The notes beneath the pieces are model-generated. The model made no database searches, was not told the origin of the DNA, and worked only from the letters and a program-made list of their open reading frames with translations. Source: Edaphobacter sp. (GTDB lineage: Bacteria > Acidobacteriota > Terriglobia > Terriglobales > Acidobacteriaceae). From it: DNA of 64,000 nucleotides. Position numbers and translations under genes: made by a program. The stretch spans positions 434,001-498,000 of the forward strand of contig NZ_JAPWKF010000008.1 in NCBI RefSeq assembly GCF_028283685.1. The letters are read 5' to 3'. The number at the start of each line of letters is the position of its first letter. The first letter of the stretch is position 1. Below, in pieces: positions 33,839 to 41,222 of the stretch.

Positions 33839-34339
33839 ATGCCGATCATCGAAGTGAAACGTCAGAGTGTGCGGCCCTCAGTTCGCAAGGTTCCCACAAG
33901 CACCTGCGCAGTGACGATGCCTATGACCTTAGAGCAGGTGAGCCGAGAGGTTCGGACAGAGAATGAAGAGCCGGAGATGGTGGAGTCGCTCCATGACGCT
34001 TTTGAGAAGTTCAATCCCCGGATGAAGTTCAAGGGAAGAGCAGGCGAGGAAGAGACGGAGTTTCAGGCTGATCTGAGCTTTCGCAGTATTAAAGACTTCG
34101 AGCCCTCCAACATCATGACTCGCCAGGAGGTTCGTGCGGAGGACGGTTCCGTGGCTTATCTGCGAAACGATCTGGCCGACCTGAAGAACAACATTGATCT
34201 GATGTATCGGCTCAAAGACCGTTGGAAGCTTCCGGCGGTGCGCCGCGCGTGGAGCAATCCGGAGCAACGCCAGCAGATCATCGCCGCGCTCGAACAATTG
34301 CGCGATGAACTCGACAAGGTCGCAGAAGGGAAAAACTAA
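33839..34339 (+). CDS. tssB: TssB contractile sheath small subunit
   Basis: 166 residues, usual size for TssB/VipA. Ribosome site GGAAGGAG. Diagnostic is the segment FRSIKDFEPSNIM, matching the TssB motif s-x-(D)DFsPd-x-va, preceded by a beta strand pair and followed by a coiled-coil C-terminus with LKNNIDLMYRLKDRW. It pairs with TssC to form the contractile sheath. Its stop overlaps the start of tssC (TAATG), so the two are produced in coupled amounts. Confidence 0.9.
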   Translation: MPIIEVKRQSVRPSVRKVPTSTCAVTMPMTLEQVSREVRTENEEPEMVESLHDAFEKFNPRMKFKGRAGEEETEFQADLSFRSIKDFEPSNIMTRQEVRAEDGSVAYLRNDLADLKNNIDLMYRLKDRWKLPAVRRAWSNPEQRQQIIAALEQLRDELDKVAEGKN

Positions 34340-35682
34340 TGGAGACACTCACGAAGTCAACGAATCAGATTCTGGGAGATAGCCCCGCGCGCGACGTGCT
34401 GGTGGAGATCTTCGCTGACCTGCATCCTGGACTGATCGATGAAGATCGCTCCATCACCTCCATCTTCACACCGCAGAGTGCTCGCGAATTTCTTACTCAG
34501 CTCACCGACATTACCTCACTGCTGAGTGAAGAAGACAGCTTTGAAGAGACGCTTACGAAGCTGCAATCGCAGATCAACCAGGCAGAGGAGATCCGCGACG
34601 ATCTGCTGGAGCAGGTCTTTACCCAGCTGCGCCCTATCGAGCGGAGCTATCGCGAGCTGCAGACTTTCTTCGAGAACACAAAGATTTACGACGGCAAGCA
34701 GAGGAAGCCGATCGAGCTGTTTATCTGGAACACAGATCCCCGCGAGATCAAAGGCGCGCATAGCATGACGGTCGCGGCAGTGGAGAACTTCTGCAAGAAG
34801 CGCAATGATAACTTCAACTTTCGCGATGATATCTGCAATCTGGTGATTCCGGGTTGGATCAGTCAGTCGGTGCGGGAGCGTCTGGAAAACATAGCGAACC
34901 AATGGGGCATTCTGCTCATCACGGACATCGACGATGAAAAATCGTTTCAGAATGTAGAGAGAAACTTTCGGCCAGGAGGAAAGTACGAATTTCTTAAGCG
35001 GCCCGAGGATCGAGCTGCGGCCGATGTTGTGGTCATGGGATATCTCCAGCTGCGTGCGAAGTACTGGTTCGAGAAGACGATCGACAACGGGGATGACCTC
35101 TATGGGCCTCCGTCGCTGGCTTTTGCCGGCGCCGTGGCTCGCACGGATGATAGCGCCGGAATGGCACAGGGGCCGGTTGGCTCACGCTTTGGCCAGGTGA
35201 CCGGACCCGAGAAGGCAAGAATCGAACCGCTCATCAGCGAGATGGAACACATCAGCATGGAGCGGCAGCTGATCCCCGTCATTCGCGACGCCGATAACAA
35301 ACTCTGCTTCTTTGGTTGCCGAACTCTCGCAGACGACCCCTACGGGGTCTACAAGTTCTTCACCTCGTATCGCATCATTCGTTACATCGAGCGTTGCTGC
35401 CGCCACTACCTCTTGCAGGTAGCCGGGCAGGTACTTACGCGCGAGTTTATGGATGAGGCGATCGAGAAGCCGATTATGCGCATGCTCCAGGAGCAGGTGG
35501 AAGCAGGCACGTTGATCGACTTCAAACTAGACATTGATCGCGACGCGAACAAGCGGATGCAAGGTATCTGCGACCTGAAGCTGGAGGTTATGCCGACGGG
35601 GCCGGGGGAGAGCTTTCGCCTCAAGATCGATACGCCAGAGTTTACTCCTGAGGGATCGAAGCAGGAGTCCGTGGGCAGGTAG
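34339..35682 (+). CDS. tssC: TssC contractile sheath large subunit
   Basis: 447 residues, slightly shorter than typical TssC (about 490). The family C-terminal pattern is visible: IIRYIERCCRHYLLQ, then a helix and RDANKRMQGICDLKLEVMPT followed by the SFRLKIDTPEF end strand. The N-terminal half has the acidic DEKSFQNVERNFRPGGKYEF stretch. It assembles with TssB; the sheath is recycled by ClpV, which is encoded downstream. Start at 34339 coupled to tssB. Confidence 0.88.
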   Translation: METLTKSTNQILGDSPARDVLVEIFADLHPGLIDEDRSITSIFTPQSAREFLTQLTDITSLLSEEDSFEETLTKLQSQINQAEEIRDDLLEQVFTQLRPIERSYRELQTFFENTKIYDGKQRKPIELFIWNTDPREIKGAHSMTVAAVENFCKKRNDNFNFRDDICNLVIPGWISQSVRERLENIANQWGILLITDIDDEKSFQNVERNFRPGGKYEFLKRPEDRAAADVVVMGYLQLRAKYWFEKTIDNGDDLYGPPSLAFAGAVARTDDSAGMAQGPVGSRFGQVTGPEKARIEPLISEMEHISMERQLIPVIRDADNKLCFFGCRTLADDPYGVYKFFTSYRIIRYIERCCRHYLLQVAGQVLTREFMDEAIEKPIMRMLQEQVEAGTLIDFKLDIDRDANKRMQGICDLKLEVMPTGPGESFRLKIDTPEFTPEGSKQESVGR

Positions 35683-35714
35683 CGTGCATAGGCTAAGCGC
35701 AGAGGAGGTCAGAG

Positions 35715-36272
35715 ATGTTTGACCTTGTCACGCGTATTTTTCGTCAGCTGTGGCACAGGCCGCCTGAAGTTCAACCAACAACACTCAACAAGGAATTAGC
35801 GAGGGCTGTTCACATGTCGAATCCATTGCGCAGTACGGTTACGGTAGACGGAAACAAGTTTGACGCGCTTGCCAGCTCAGTGCGTTTTGCCACTCTGAAG
35901 GATCGTGCGGGCATGCCTGAGATGGGCACTCTCTCGACTGCCATCAAGATCTATATCGACTTTCACGATGACGTGAACGTGCCCTACGGCACGTTGCAGC
36001 GGCTCTTTGACCTGGCTCACGTCGTAACCCGCGACAAGATCGTCGACATGAAGATCGAGTACTGGAAAGATGACTCGAAGAAGGATGCTCTGTGCAGCTA
36101 TAAGTTCAAAGGCTGGATCAGCCGTTTTGAGACTGGAAATCCGCTGCCGACTTCGAGCCCCGATGGAAGTCCGGATCTGACCAGCCATTCAACGGTCAAC
36201 CACCTGTTGACGCTGGAGCTTGAGCCGGCGATGAATCAGCAGAACTTCAAAGACATCACTATGGGCAATTAG
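35715..36272 (+). CDS. hcp: Hcp tube protein (TssD)
   Basis: 185 residues from ATG 35715, which has a textbook AGAGGAGG ribosome site. The Hcp-like core starts only at about residue 34 (MSNPLRSTVTVDGNKFDAL), where an internal ATG (35814) exists with a poor ribosome site. So either the protein has a 33-residue N-terminal extension or two forms are made. The core shows VRFATLKDRAGMPEMG, IKIYIDFHDDVN and CSYKFKGWISRFETG, a beta-barrel of the Bacteroidota-type TssD/Hcp group rather than the classical proteobacterial Hcp. Hcp hexamers form the secreted inner tube. Confidence 0.8.
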   Translation: MFDLVTRIFRQLWHRPPEVQPTTLNKELARAVHMSNPLRSTVTVDGNKFDALASSVRFATLKDRAGMPEMGTLSTAIKIYIDFHDDVNVPYGTLQRLFDLAHVVTRDKIVDMKIEYWKDDSKKDALCSYKFKGWISRFETGNPLPTSSPDGSPDLTSHSTVNHLLTLELEPAMNQQNFKDITMGN

Positions 36273-36288
36273 CTACATCGGAGGACAT

Positions 36289-36325
36289 GGCTCGCCCGCA
36301 GTGTTTTCCACGCCGTGGGCGAGCC
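36289..36325 (+). terminator. Hairpin between hcp and tssE
   Basis: GGCTCGCCC at 36289-36297 pairs with GGGCGAGCC at 36317-36325, a perfect 9-base GC-rich stem, followed by TGTTTCTTC. It may act as a partial terminator or processing stem that keeps hcp transcript levels above those of the downstream baseplate genes, as is common for hcp. Confidence 0.55.
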
Positions 36326-36366
36326 TGTTTCTTCACCGCAGGCTCTACGTCATCCTTTCAGGAGTC

Positions 36367-36816
36367 ATGAAGTTGATCCCAACGTATCGTGCAGATCATC
36401 TCTCGAGCTCGTCGATTGCATTTCCTCTACGCCTACAGCAAGGGTTGCTGCAGAAGACCGATGAACGAGAGACCTATCTGATGCTCCTGGGTATCATGGC
36501 GCGGACACCGCGAGGCTCATGGGTTGGTCACCCACTCTTTGGCTTTCAGGAGTTTTTCCCTGAGGTCTCCAGGGAGAGCCTGTCTGAAGAGTCGCGGGCA
36601 CGCATGGCCGCAGCTGCAACAGAACAGATCAACACGGTTCTGCTTGAGCTTGGACTCGTCCGTTATCGGGTTGAATCCATCGTGCTCGACCCACTTCATA
36701 AGGATATGCAGCAGCCCGAGGCAACGCGGTGGACAGGGCGCGTCTCAGAGCAACGCGGTGTGACTCTTATGCTGCGGGAATCCGGCAGCGACCGTCTGAT
36801 AGGGCACTCCCTATGA
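36367..36816 (+). CDS. tssE: TssE baseplate wedge protein (gp25-like)
   Basis: About 149 residues from ATG 36367, selected for CAGGAG just upstream; the open frame extends to 36301 without a ribosome site. The gp25/GPW signature is present: IAFPLRLQQGLLQKTDERE, then LLGIMARTPRGSWVGHPLFG and the C-terminal RVSEQRGVTLML strand. TssE is the wedge component that starts sheath polymerisation. Its stop overlaps the tssF start as ATGA. Confidence 0.85.
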   Translation: MKLIPTYRADHLSSSSIAFPLRLQQGLLQKTDERETYLMLLGIMARTPRGSWVGHPLFGFQEFFPEVSRESLSEESRARMAAAATEQINTVLLELGLVRYRVESIVLDPLHKDMQQPEATRWTGRVSEQRGVTLMLRESGSDRLIGHSL

Positions 36817-38528
36817 ATTCAAGCGCAGCCGAAATTGATCTGAAGCTCCGCGACGACTTTCGCCGCTATCTGCGAGAGTACGGGATCGAGTCGACAATCA
36901 TCGACCCTGTGTTGGCCGTACTCTTCCGCACGCTGGCTTCGCAGCTCCACGCTCTGTCCTCCGACACGGACAGGCTCCGGACTGCGCTGCTCGATGAGCT
37001 TCTGGCGGGCCTCGGTTTTGAGCGGCGCTTTGCCCATCCGGCGCAGTTGGTGGTGCGTTATCACTGCCAGACAGAGTCTGCTCATGTGAGTGCGGGAACC
37101 ATCCTGAGCGGAGAGCCTGAGAGCGGCGGCCGGATGAACTTTACGACGGACTATGGTATCTCGGTCTCTGCTGCACGGATTGCGGCGGTGTTCATTTACC
37201 AGTGCTCTCGGCAAGGCGGCCGTTCAGCAGATGCAGATTCCGGCGGTGAGCTGCGCCTGCTGAGCGGTATTGAGCTGCCAACGGAAAGCCTGCGTGCAGG
37301 CCCATCGTACGGTGCAGTACCGGCGAAATTAGGACCGCATCCTGCGATCTACATTGCGATTGAGAATCTGGCTCCGGCACATCTTTCCCGTCATGGAATT
37401 TTTTTGCAGACCAGCCCGGAGGCCACCCTGTTAGGCGAGCAGTTAGAGCGCGAAAACTGGTGTCTCGCCTCGAACGACGGCCGGTTTGAAGCTGCAGGTG
37501 TGATCCGTCCAGGCGAACTGAACGCGGGACAGCGACAGCTGCATTGGTTGAAGATGACCGACGAAGCCGCGGAGTTACAGAAAGGTGTAGAGACGCCATC
37601 GTTGCCTGGAGGATTCTGGCGGGGGAGATGCTTTGTGCTCCCGGCGATTCCTGCGCAACGACATTTTCTATGCGATGCCCCACAGGGTGTGGAGGCTCCG
37701 CTCCGCTCGATCTTCGAACGCCCAGGACTCTTTCTCAGGCCGCGGGCGTGGCTGCGCATACAGCTCGATGCCCGAATCGAAACGCTGCACACAGCCATCT
37801 CGGCCGTCTATCTGCATGCGCAGAGCGCCTCCAATGTGGAGTGTTCCAACCAGACGGTGAACTTCAAAGAGCACGGCACGACGATCCCTGTCAGCAGAGA
37901 CACTGGTGGCCGCTCCTTTCTTGTAGCGCCGCTTTCGATCACTGGCGAAAGCGGGGAGAACTATCTTCCTGAGTTCCAACCTTCCTTCAGCCCCGGGATC
38001 GGGAGATATCGTCTTCACCAGGGCTATCTAACGTTGTTGCCGGGAAAGATGCCGGATGGATCAGACGAAACCTATGCCAACGTGCGTCTCTGGATGACTG
38101 CGGGGGCGGCCGGTAACCAGATGGGAGTTTCGCGTCTACAGAGTTTTGTGCAAGAGCCACTGTCCCGTGGCCTGACGGTTGAAAATATTACAGCGGGTGC
38201 GGGGGGCTCGGATGGAGAGGGTCTGCACTCGGCGCAGCGGCGGTTCTCCGAGGCGTTGCTGTCGCGGCAACGTTTACTCACGCGCGCCGACCTCGAAACC
38301 TCGATCCGTTCCTTCGATCGTCGCATCACGCATATCGATGTCCATCCAATGCTTGCGCGAAACGCGCGGGGACTGCGTCGGCTGCACCGCATTACGGTGA
38401 TGGCGGGGCGCGACAGGTTTGCGGCTCCCGAAGAAGAGGCGCGCGTGCTTGTCAACGACCTGCATCGTTATCTTGCGGAGCGGGTGCCACTCGATGTGGA
38501 TGTGAACGTGGAGCTGGCATGGACCTAA
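36813..38528 (+). CDS. tssF: TssF baseplate protein
   Basis: 571 residues from ATG 36813 (ATGA overlap with tssE). TssF/VasA pattern: an N-terminal helix with FRRYLREYGIESTIIDPVL and DELLAGLGFERRFAHPAQ, a beta-rich middle, and the C-terminal phrase RRFSEALLSRQRLLTRADLE followed by RSFDRRITHIDVHP, matching the family's R-x-x-(L)-T-x-x-D region near the end. It is the largest wedge component with TssG. The family call rests on size, order and C-terminal motif. Confidence 0.8.
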   Translation: MNSSAAEIDLKLRDDFRRYLREYGIESTIIDPVLAVLFRTLASQLHALSSDTDRLRTALLDELLAGLGFERRFAHPAQLVVRYHCQTESAHVSAGTILSGEPESGGRMNFTTDYGISVSAARIAAVFIYQCSRQGGRSADADSGGELRLLSGIELPTESLRAGPSYGAVPAKLGPHPAIYIAIENLAPAHLSRHGIFLQTSPEATLLGEQLERENWCLASNDGRFEAAGVIRPGELNAGQRQLHWLKMTDEAAELQKGVETPSLPGGFWRGRCFVLPAIPAQRHFLCDAPQGVEAPLRSIFERPGLFLRPRAWLRIQLDARIETLHTAISAVYLHAQSASNVECSNQTVNFKEHGTTIPVSRDTGGRSFLVAPLSITGESGENYLPEFQPSFSPGIGRYRLHQGYLTLLPGKMPDGSDETYANVRLWMTAGAAGNQMGVSRLQSFVQEPLSRGLTVENITAGAGGSDGEGLHSAQRRFSEALLSRQRLLTRADLETSIRSFDRRITHIDVHPMLARNARGLRRLHRITVMAGRDRFAAPEEEARVLVNDLHRYLAERVPLDVDVNVELAWT

Positions 38529-38563
38529 CCGCCTTACAGTCTTCTGGGAAGGAGTACCCCGCG

Positions 38564-39448
38564 ATGCCCGACTTCGCGCAGGGTACCGCCTGTTTTGCCC
38601 ATACGATTGACTCAGCTGTGCATGTGCTCGATGCGCTGGGAATTGCCGAGTCGCGCCTCAACCTGCGCATGGCCGGCGCCGGTCGTCCCAGCCTGCAGGT
38701 TGTGCGCCAGTCTCCACCTGCTGGTACCCTGCTCACTCCCACCGTACCCATCACGTTGTGGATCGCAGGCTTCGGCTGCTTCGAAGCGTTGCCGTTGCCT
38801 ATGCGTGAGTCTGGTGGAGAGGCGGAGATGGGCACGCGAGAGCTGTCTCAACTCTTCGATGATCCCATGCAGAAGGCGGCTCAGTGGCTTCGTGCCGGGG
38901 CTCCGCTCTTTCAGATCGGTCCGGGAAGATTTGCGGCTTGCCGCCGCTGGCTTGCGCTCTTCGGTATCGAGTCTGCAGCGTGGCCTGAGGATCTGCTTTA
39001 TCCGCTTGCACTGTTAGCGCCTACTCTGCCGGAGATGGCTGCACGCGAGGTCGGGATTCGTTTGACCTTTCTTGTTCTCCTGGGGCTGCCTGTAAACAAT
39101 ATTGAATGCAGCGGTGCGCATCGCCTGCTCGGAAGGGAAGACCAGTCGCTTCTCGGTTCGCAGGCGAGCCGTCTCGGACGCGACTTCCTCGTCGGCGATC
39201 GTCAGCTCGACACCGATTCCGTCACGATTCGACTGGGTCCCGTATCGCTCGATACCTACAACAGCTTCCAGTCTGAACAACGTTGCCGGCTTATTCAGAT
39301 GGCCACGGATTTATGCGTGAGCGTTTGGCAGCGTCATTCCATCGCCTGGGTGCTCGAGGATGCGCGGCAGCCCCCTCATCTCGGAGTCGCGTCGAAGAAT
39401 AGCCGCATCGGTCTTAACTTTCACCTCGGTCGAGGAGCATGGGCATGA
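38564..39448 (+). CDS. tssG: TssG-like baseplate protein with N-terminal PASTA domain
   Basis: 294 residues from ATG 38564, which has GGAAGGAG at 9 bases; ATG 38519 overlapping tssF is an alternative. The C-terminal half is TssG-like: LLGREDQSLLGSQASRLGRD, then VTIRLGPVSLDTYNSFQ. The first about 65 residues read as a PASTA repeat (AVHVLDALGIAESRLNLRM, then VVRQSPPAGTLLTPTVPITL), with the hallmark Q-S-P-x-x-G. PASTA domains usually bind peptidoglycan or muropeptides and are normally found outside the cell on kinases and PBPs, so fusion to a cytoplasmic baseplate protein is odd. The position between tssF and tssK supports the TssG call. Confidence 0.72.
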   Translation: MPDFAQGTACFAHTIDSAVHVLDALGIAESRLNLRMAGAGRPSLQVVRQSPPAGTLLTPTVPITLWIAGFGCFEALPLPMRESGGEAEMGTRELSQLFDDPMQKAAQWLRAGAPLFQIGPGRFAACRRWLALFGIESAAWPEDLLYPLALLAPTLPEMAAREVGIRLTFLVLLGLPVNNIECSGAHRLLGREDQSLLGSQASRLGRDFLVGDRQLDTDSVTIRLGPVSLDTYNSFQSEQRCRLIQMATDLCVSVWQRHSIAWVLEDARQPPHLGVASKNSRIGLNFHLGRGAWA

Positions 39449-41205
39449 ACCAGAAAGATATTCACCACAACGCGGTCAACTGGGAGTTTGGGATGCTCGT
39501 CGCTCCGGAGCATTTCCTGCGGCAGGAGCGATTCTACGAGGCGGAAAGGCTCTGGATGATGCGCTACACCCACGACAGCTTCGGCTTGATCGGCGGTGGA
39601 CCGCGCCTGCCGGAGAGCGAGGTGGGAGCGGTAAGGCATGATCCCATCATTACTCTCCTGGAAGAGGAACACCTGCTGCGCATCACGGTGACGCAATGCC
39701 GCGGTCTCACCGTATCCGGCACTCCCGTCGAAATTACGCCTGATTATCCACTCGATCAGGAGTTCAGCAAAAGCGAACTGGAGGGCATCAGAGAAGCGCG
39801 CATCTATATTGTGGCTCCGCCCCATGCGTACATGGTCCTCGATGGTCCGCCCGACGAGCACAACCCACAGATGCAGACAGAACGTGTCCGCCGGTGCCAC
39901 ATTAGTTTGCAACCACATGGAGAGGACGCACAGCACGCAATCGCGGTGGGCCGCGTCCGCCGATCCGAGCGCAGTCTCGCCTATGAGCAGGACCGCAGCT
40001 TCATTCCGCCCTGCACCCATCTCATCGCTTTTAGCGAACTCAGTGCCGCCTGGCGGCGAATCGTGGAACAGCTATCCTATCTCTCCAGCCGCTTCATCGA
40101 GCTGCATCGCGCTATGCAGGAGTACATCGAGCTGACCCGTGAACGCGGCATCGATGTTGGCATCGATCGCGATACGCTGGAGTTCGTCAAGCGGATTATT
40201 CCCGCCATTGAGTCATGTCTCTATGACTGTCTGGATCCGGCCCAAAGGCCCGCTCAATTCTTTGGTACCCTTCGCAAATTTCTACAGGGCGCTGCCGTGG
40301 GCCTGGATCTGAACCCGCCGGTGCAGCAGTACTTCGATGCATTGAAGAATGCAGGCGAAACAGAGTTTGTTCCTCTTGTGGAGCAGCAGAAGCAGCTGCT
40401 GAAGAGCTCGCCGCGCTGGAGGGTCGAAGACGATCTCGGCCTGGAGGTGCGCTTCGTACAGAACTCATTACGCAGCCTGCAGACGTTGGAGCGTGCTCTC
40501 GAAGGAAAATACATCGACTTCCGCGTAAGCCCCACGCTCGATACGATGAACTTCGTCTTCGACCGTGGCGGAAGCGCACTCTACAAGCTGGCAGCCAAGC
40601 CCGCGCGGCTACAGGGATTCGGCGATGAGATGACATTCTACTTCGCCAACATCCGGCTTGAAGGGCGTGAAAAATACAGGATTATTCTTACCGCTGAACT
40701 GGACCATGAGTATGCCGCAGAGACTCAATTGCCCGTTGAGATTCGAATCAACGAAGGAAGCGGATCACGGCGTGCTCCGATCCACGGAATAGGACAGGTG
40801 CGTTTCGCAGGCCAGAAGAACGTGGAGTTCGACTTTGATGCTCCCGACATTGCGACTGTGACTGACCTGCGGGTAGCGGTGCCTGCGCACTTCAGCGTGC
40901 GGACGGCCCTGCTGTTCGTGCGCCATCGCTTCTACGCGCAGGATACAGAGAAGATGAATCTACCGAGTCGATCTACCGAAGCTTCTCCACGAGCGAATGA
41001 GCTTTTTCAATCGCGTGAAGAAACGCAGGGATTCGCAGCGGTTCGAGCAGATGCGCCGCCACCCAAGGCCTTTCGCCCACCCTTGCAGCCTCAGTCGGGC
41101 AGATCGTGGAATGCGTGGGGCTCTCGTGAGGAGCAGGCGGCGACGTCAGAGACCGGACAAGCGGAAAACCCCATCGCGCCGTCGCGCAGACGACGTCTGG
41201 AATAA
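39445..41205 (+). CDS. tssK: TssK baseplate-membrane connector
   Basis: 586 residues from ATG 39445 (overlaps the tssG stop, AGGAG 7 bases before). The N-terminal TssK signature is VNWEFGMLVAPEHFLRQERF (family: W-x-x-G-(M/L)-x-L-x-P-(Q/E)HF-x-x-Q). The middle shows the helical domain (LSYLSSRFIELHRAMQEYIEL). It is longer than the usual about 450 residues, with roughly 100 extra Arg/Ser/Ala-rich residues at the end after VRHRFYAQ. In canonical T6SS, TssK links the baseplate to TssL/TssM, neither of which is encoded here. Confidence 0.85.
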   Translation: MNQKDIHHNAVNWEFGMLVAPEHFLRQERFYEAERLWMMRYTHDSFGLIGGGPRLPESEVGAVRHDPIITLLEEEHLLRITVTQCRGLTVSGTPVEITPDYPLDQEFSKSELEGIREARIYIVAPPHAYMVLDGPPDEHNPQMQTERVRRCHISLQPHGEDAQHAIAVGRVRRSERSLAYEQDRSFIPPCTHLIAFSELSAAWRRIVEQLSYLSSRFIELHRAMQEYIELTRERGIDVGIDRDTLEFVKRIIPAIESCLYDCLDPAQRPAQFFGTLRKFLQGAAVGLDLNPPVQQYFDALKNAGETEFVPLVEQQKQLLKSSPRWRVEDDLGLEVRFVQNSLRSLQTLERALEGKYIDFRVSPTLDTMNFVFDRGGSALYKLAAKPARLQGFGDEMTFYFANIRLEGREKYRIILTAELDHEYAAETQLPVEIRINEGSGSRRAPIHGIGQVRFAGQKNVEFDFDAPDIATVTDLRVAVPAHFSVRTALLFVRHRFYAQDTEKMNLPSRSTEASPRANELFQSREETQGFAAVRADAPPPKAFRPPLQPQSGRSWNAWGSREEQAATSETGQAENPIAPSRRRRLE

Positions 41206-41222
41206 AGATAGCGGAGAATTGT

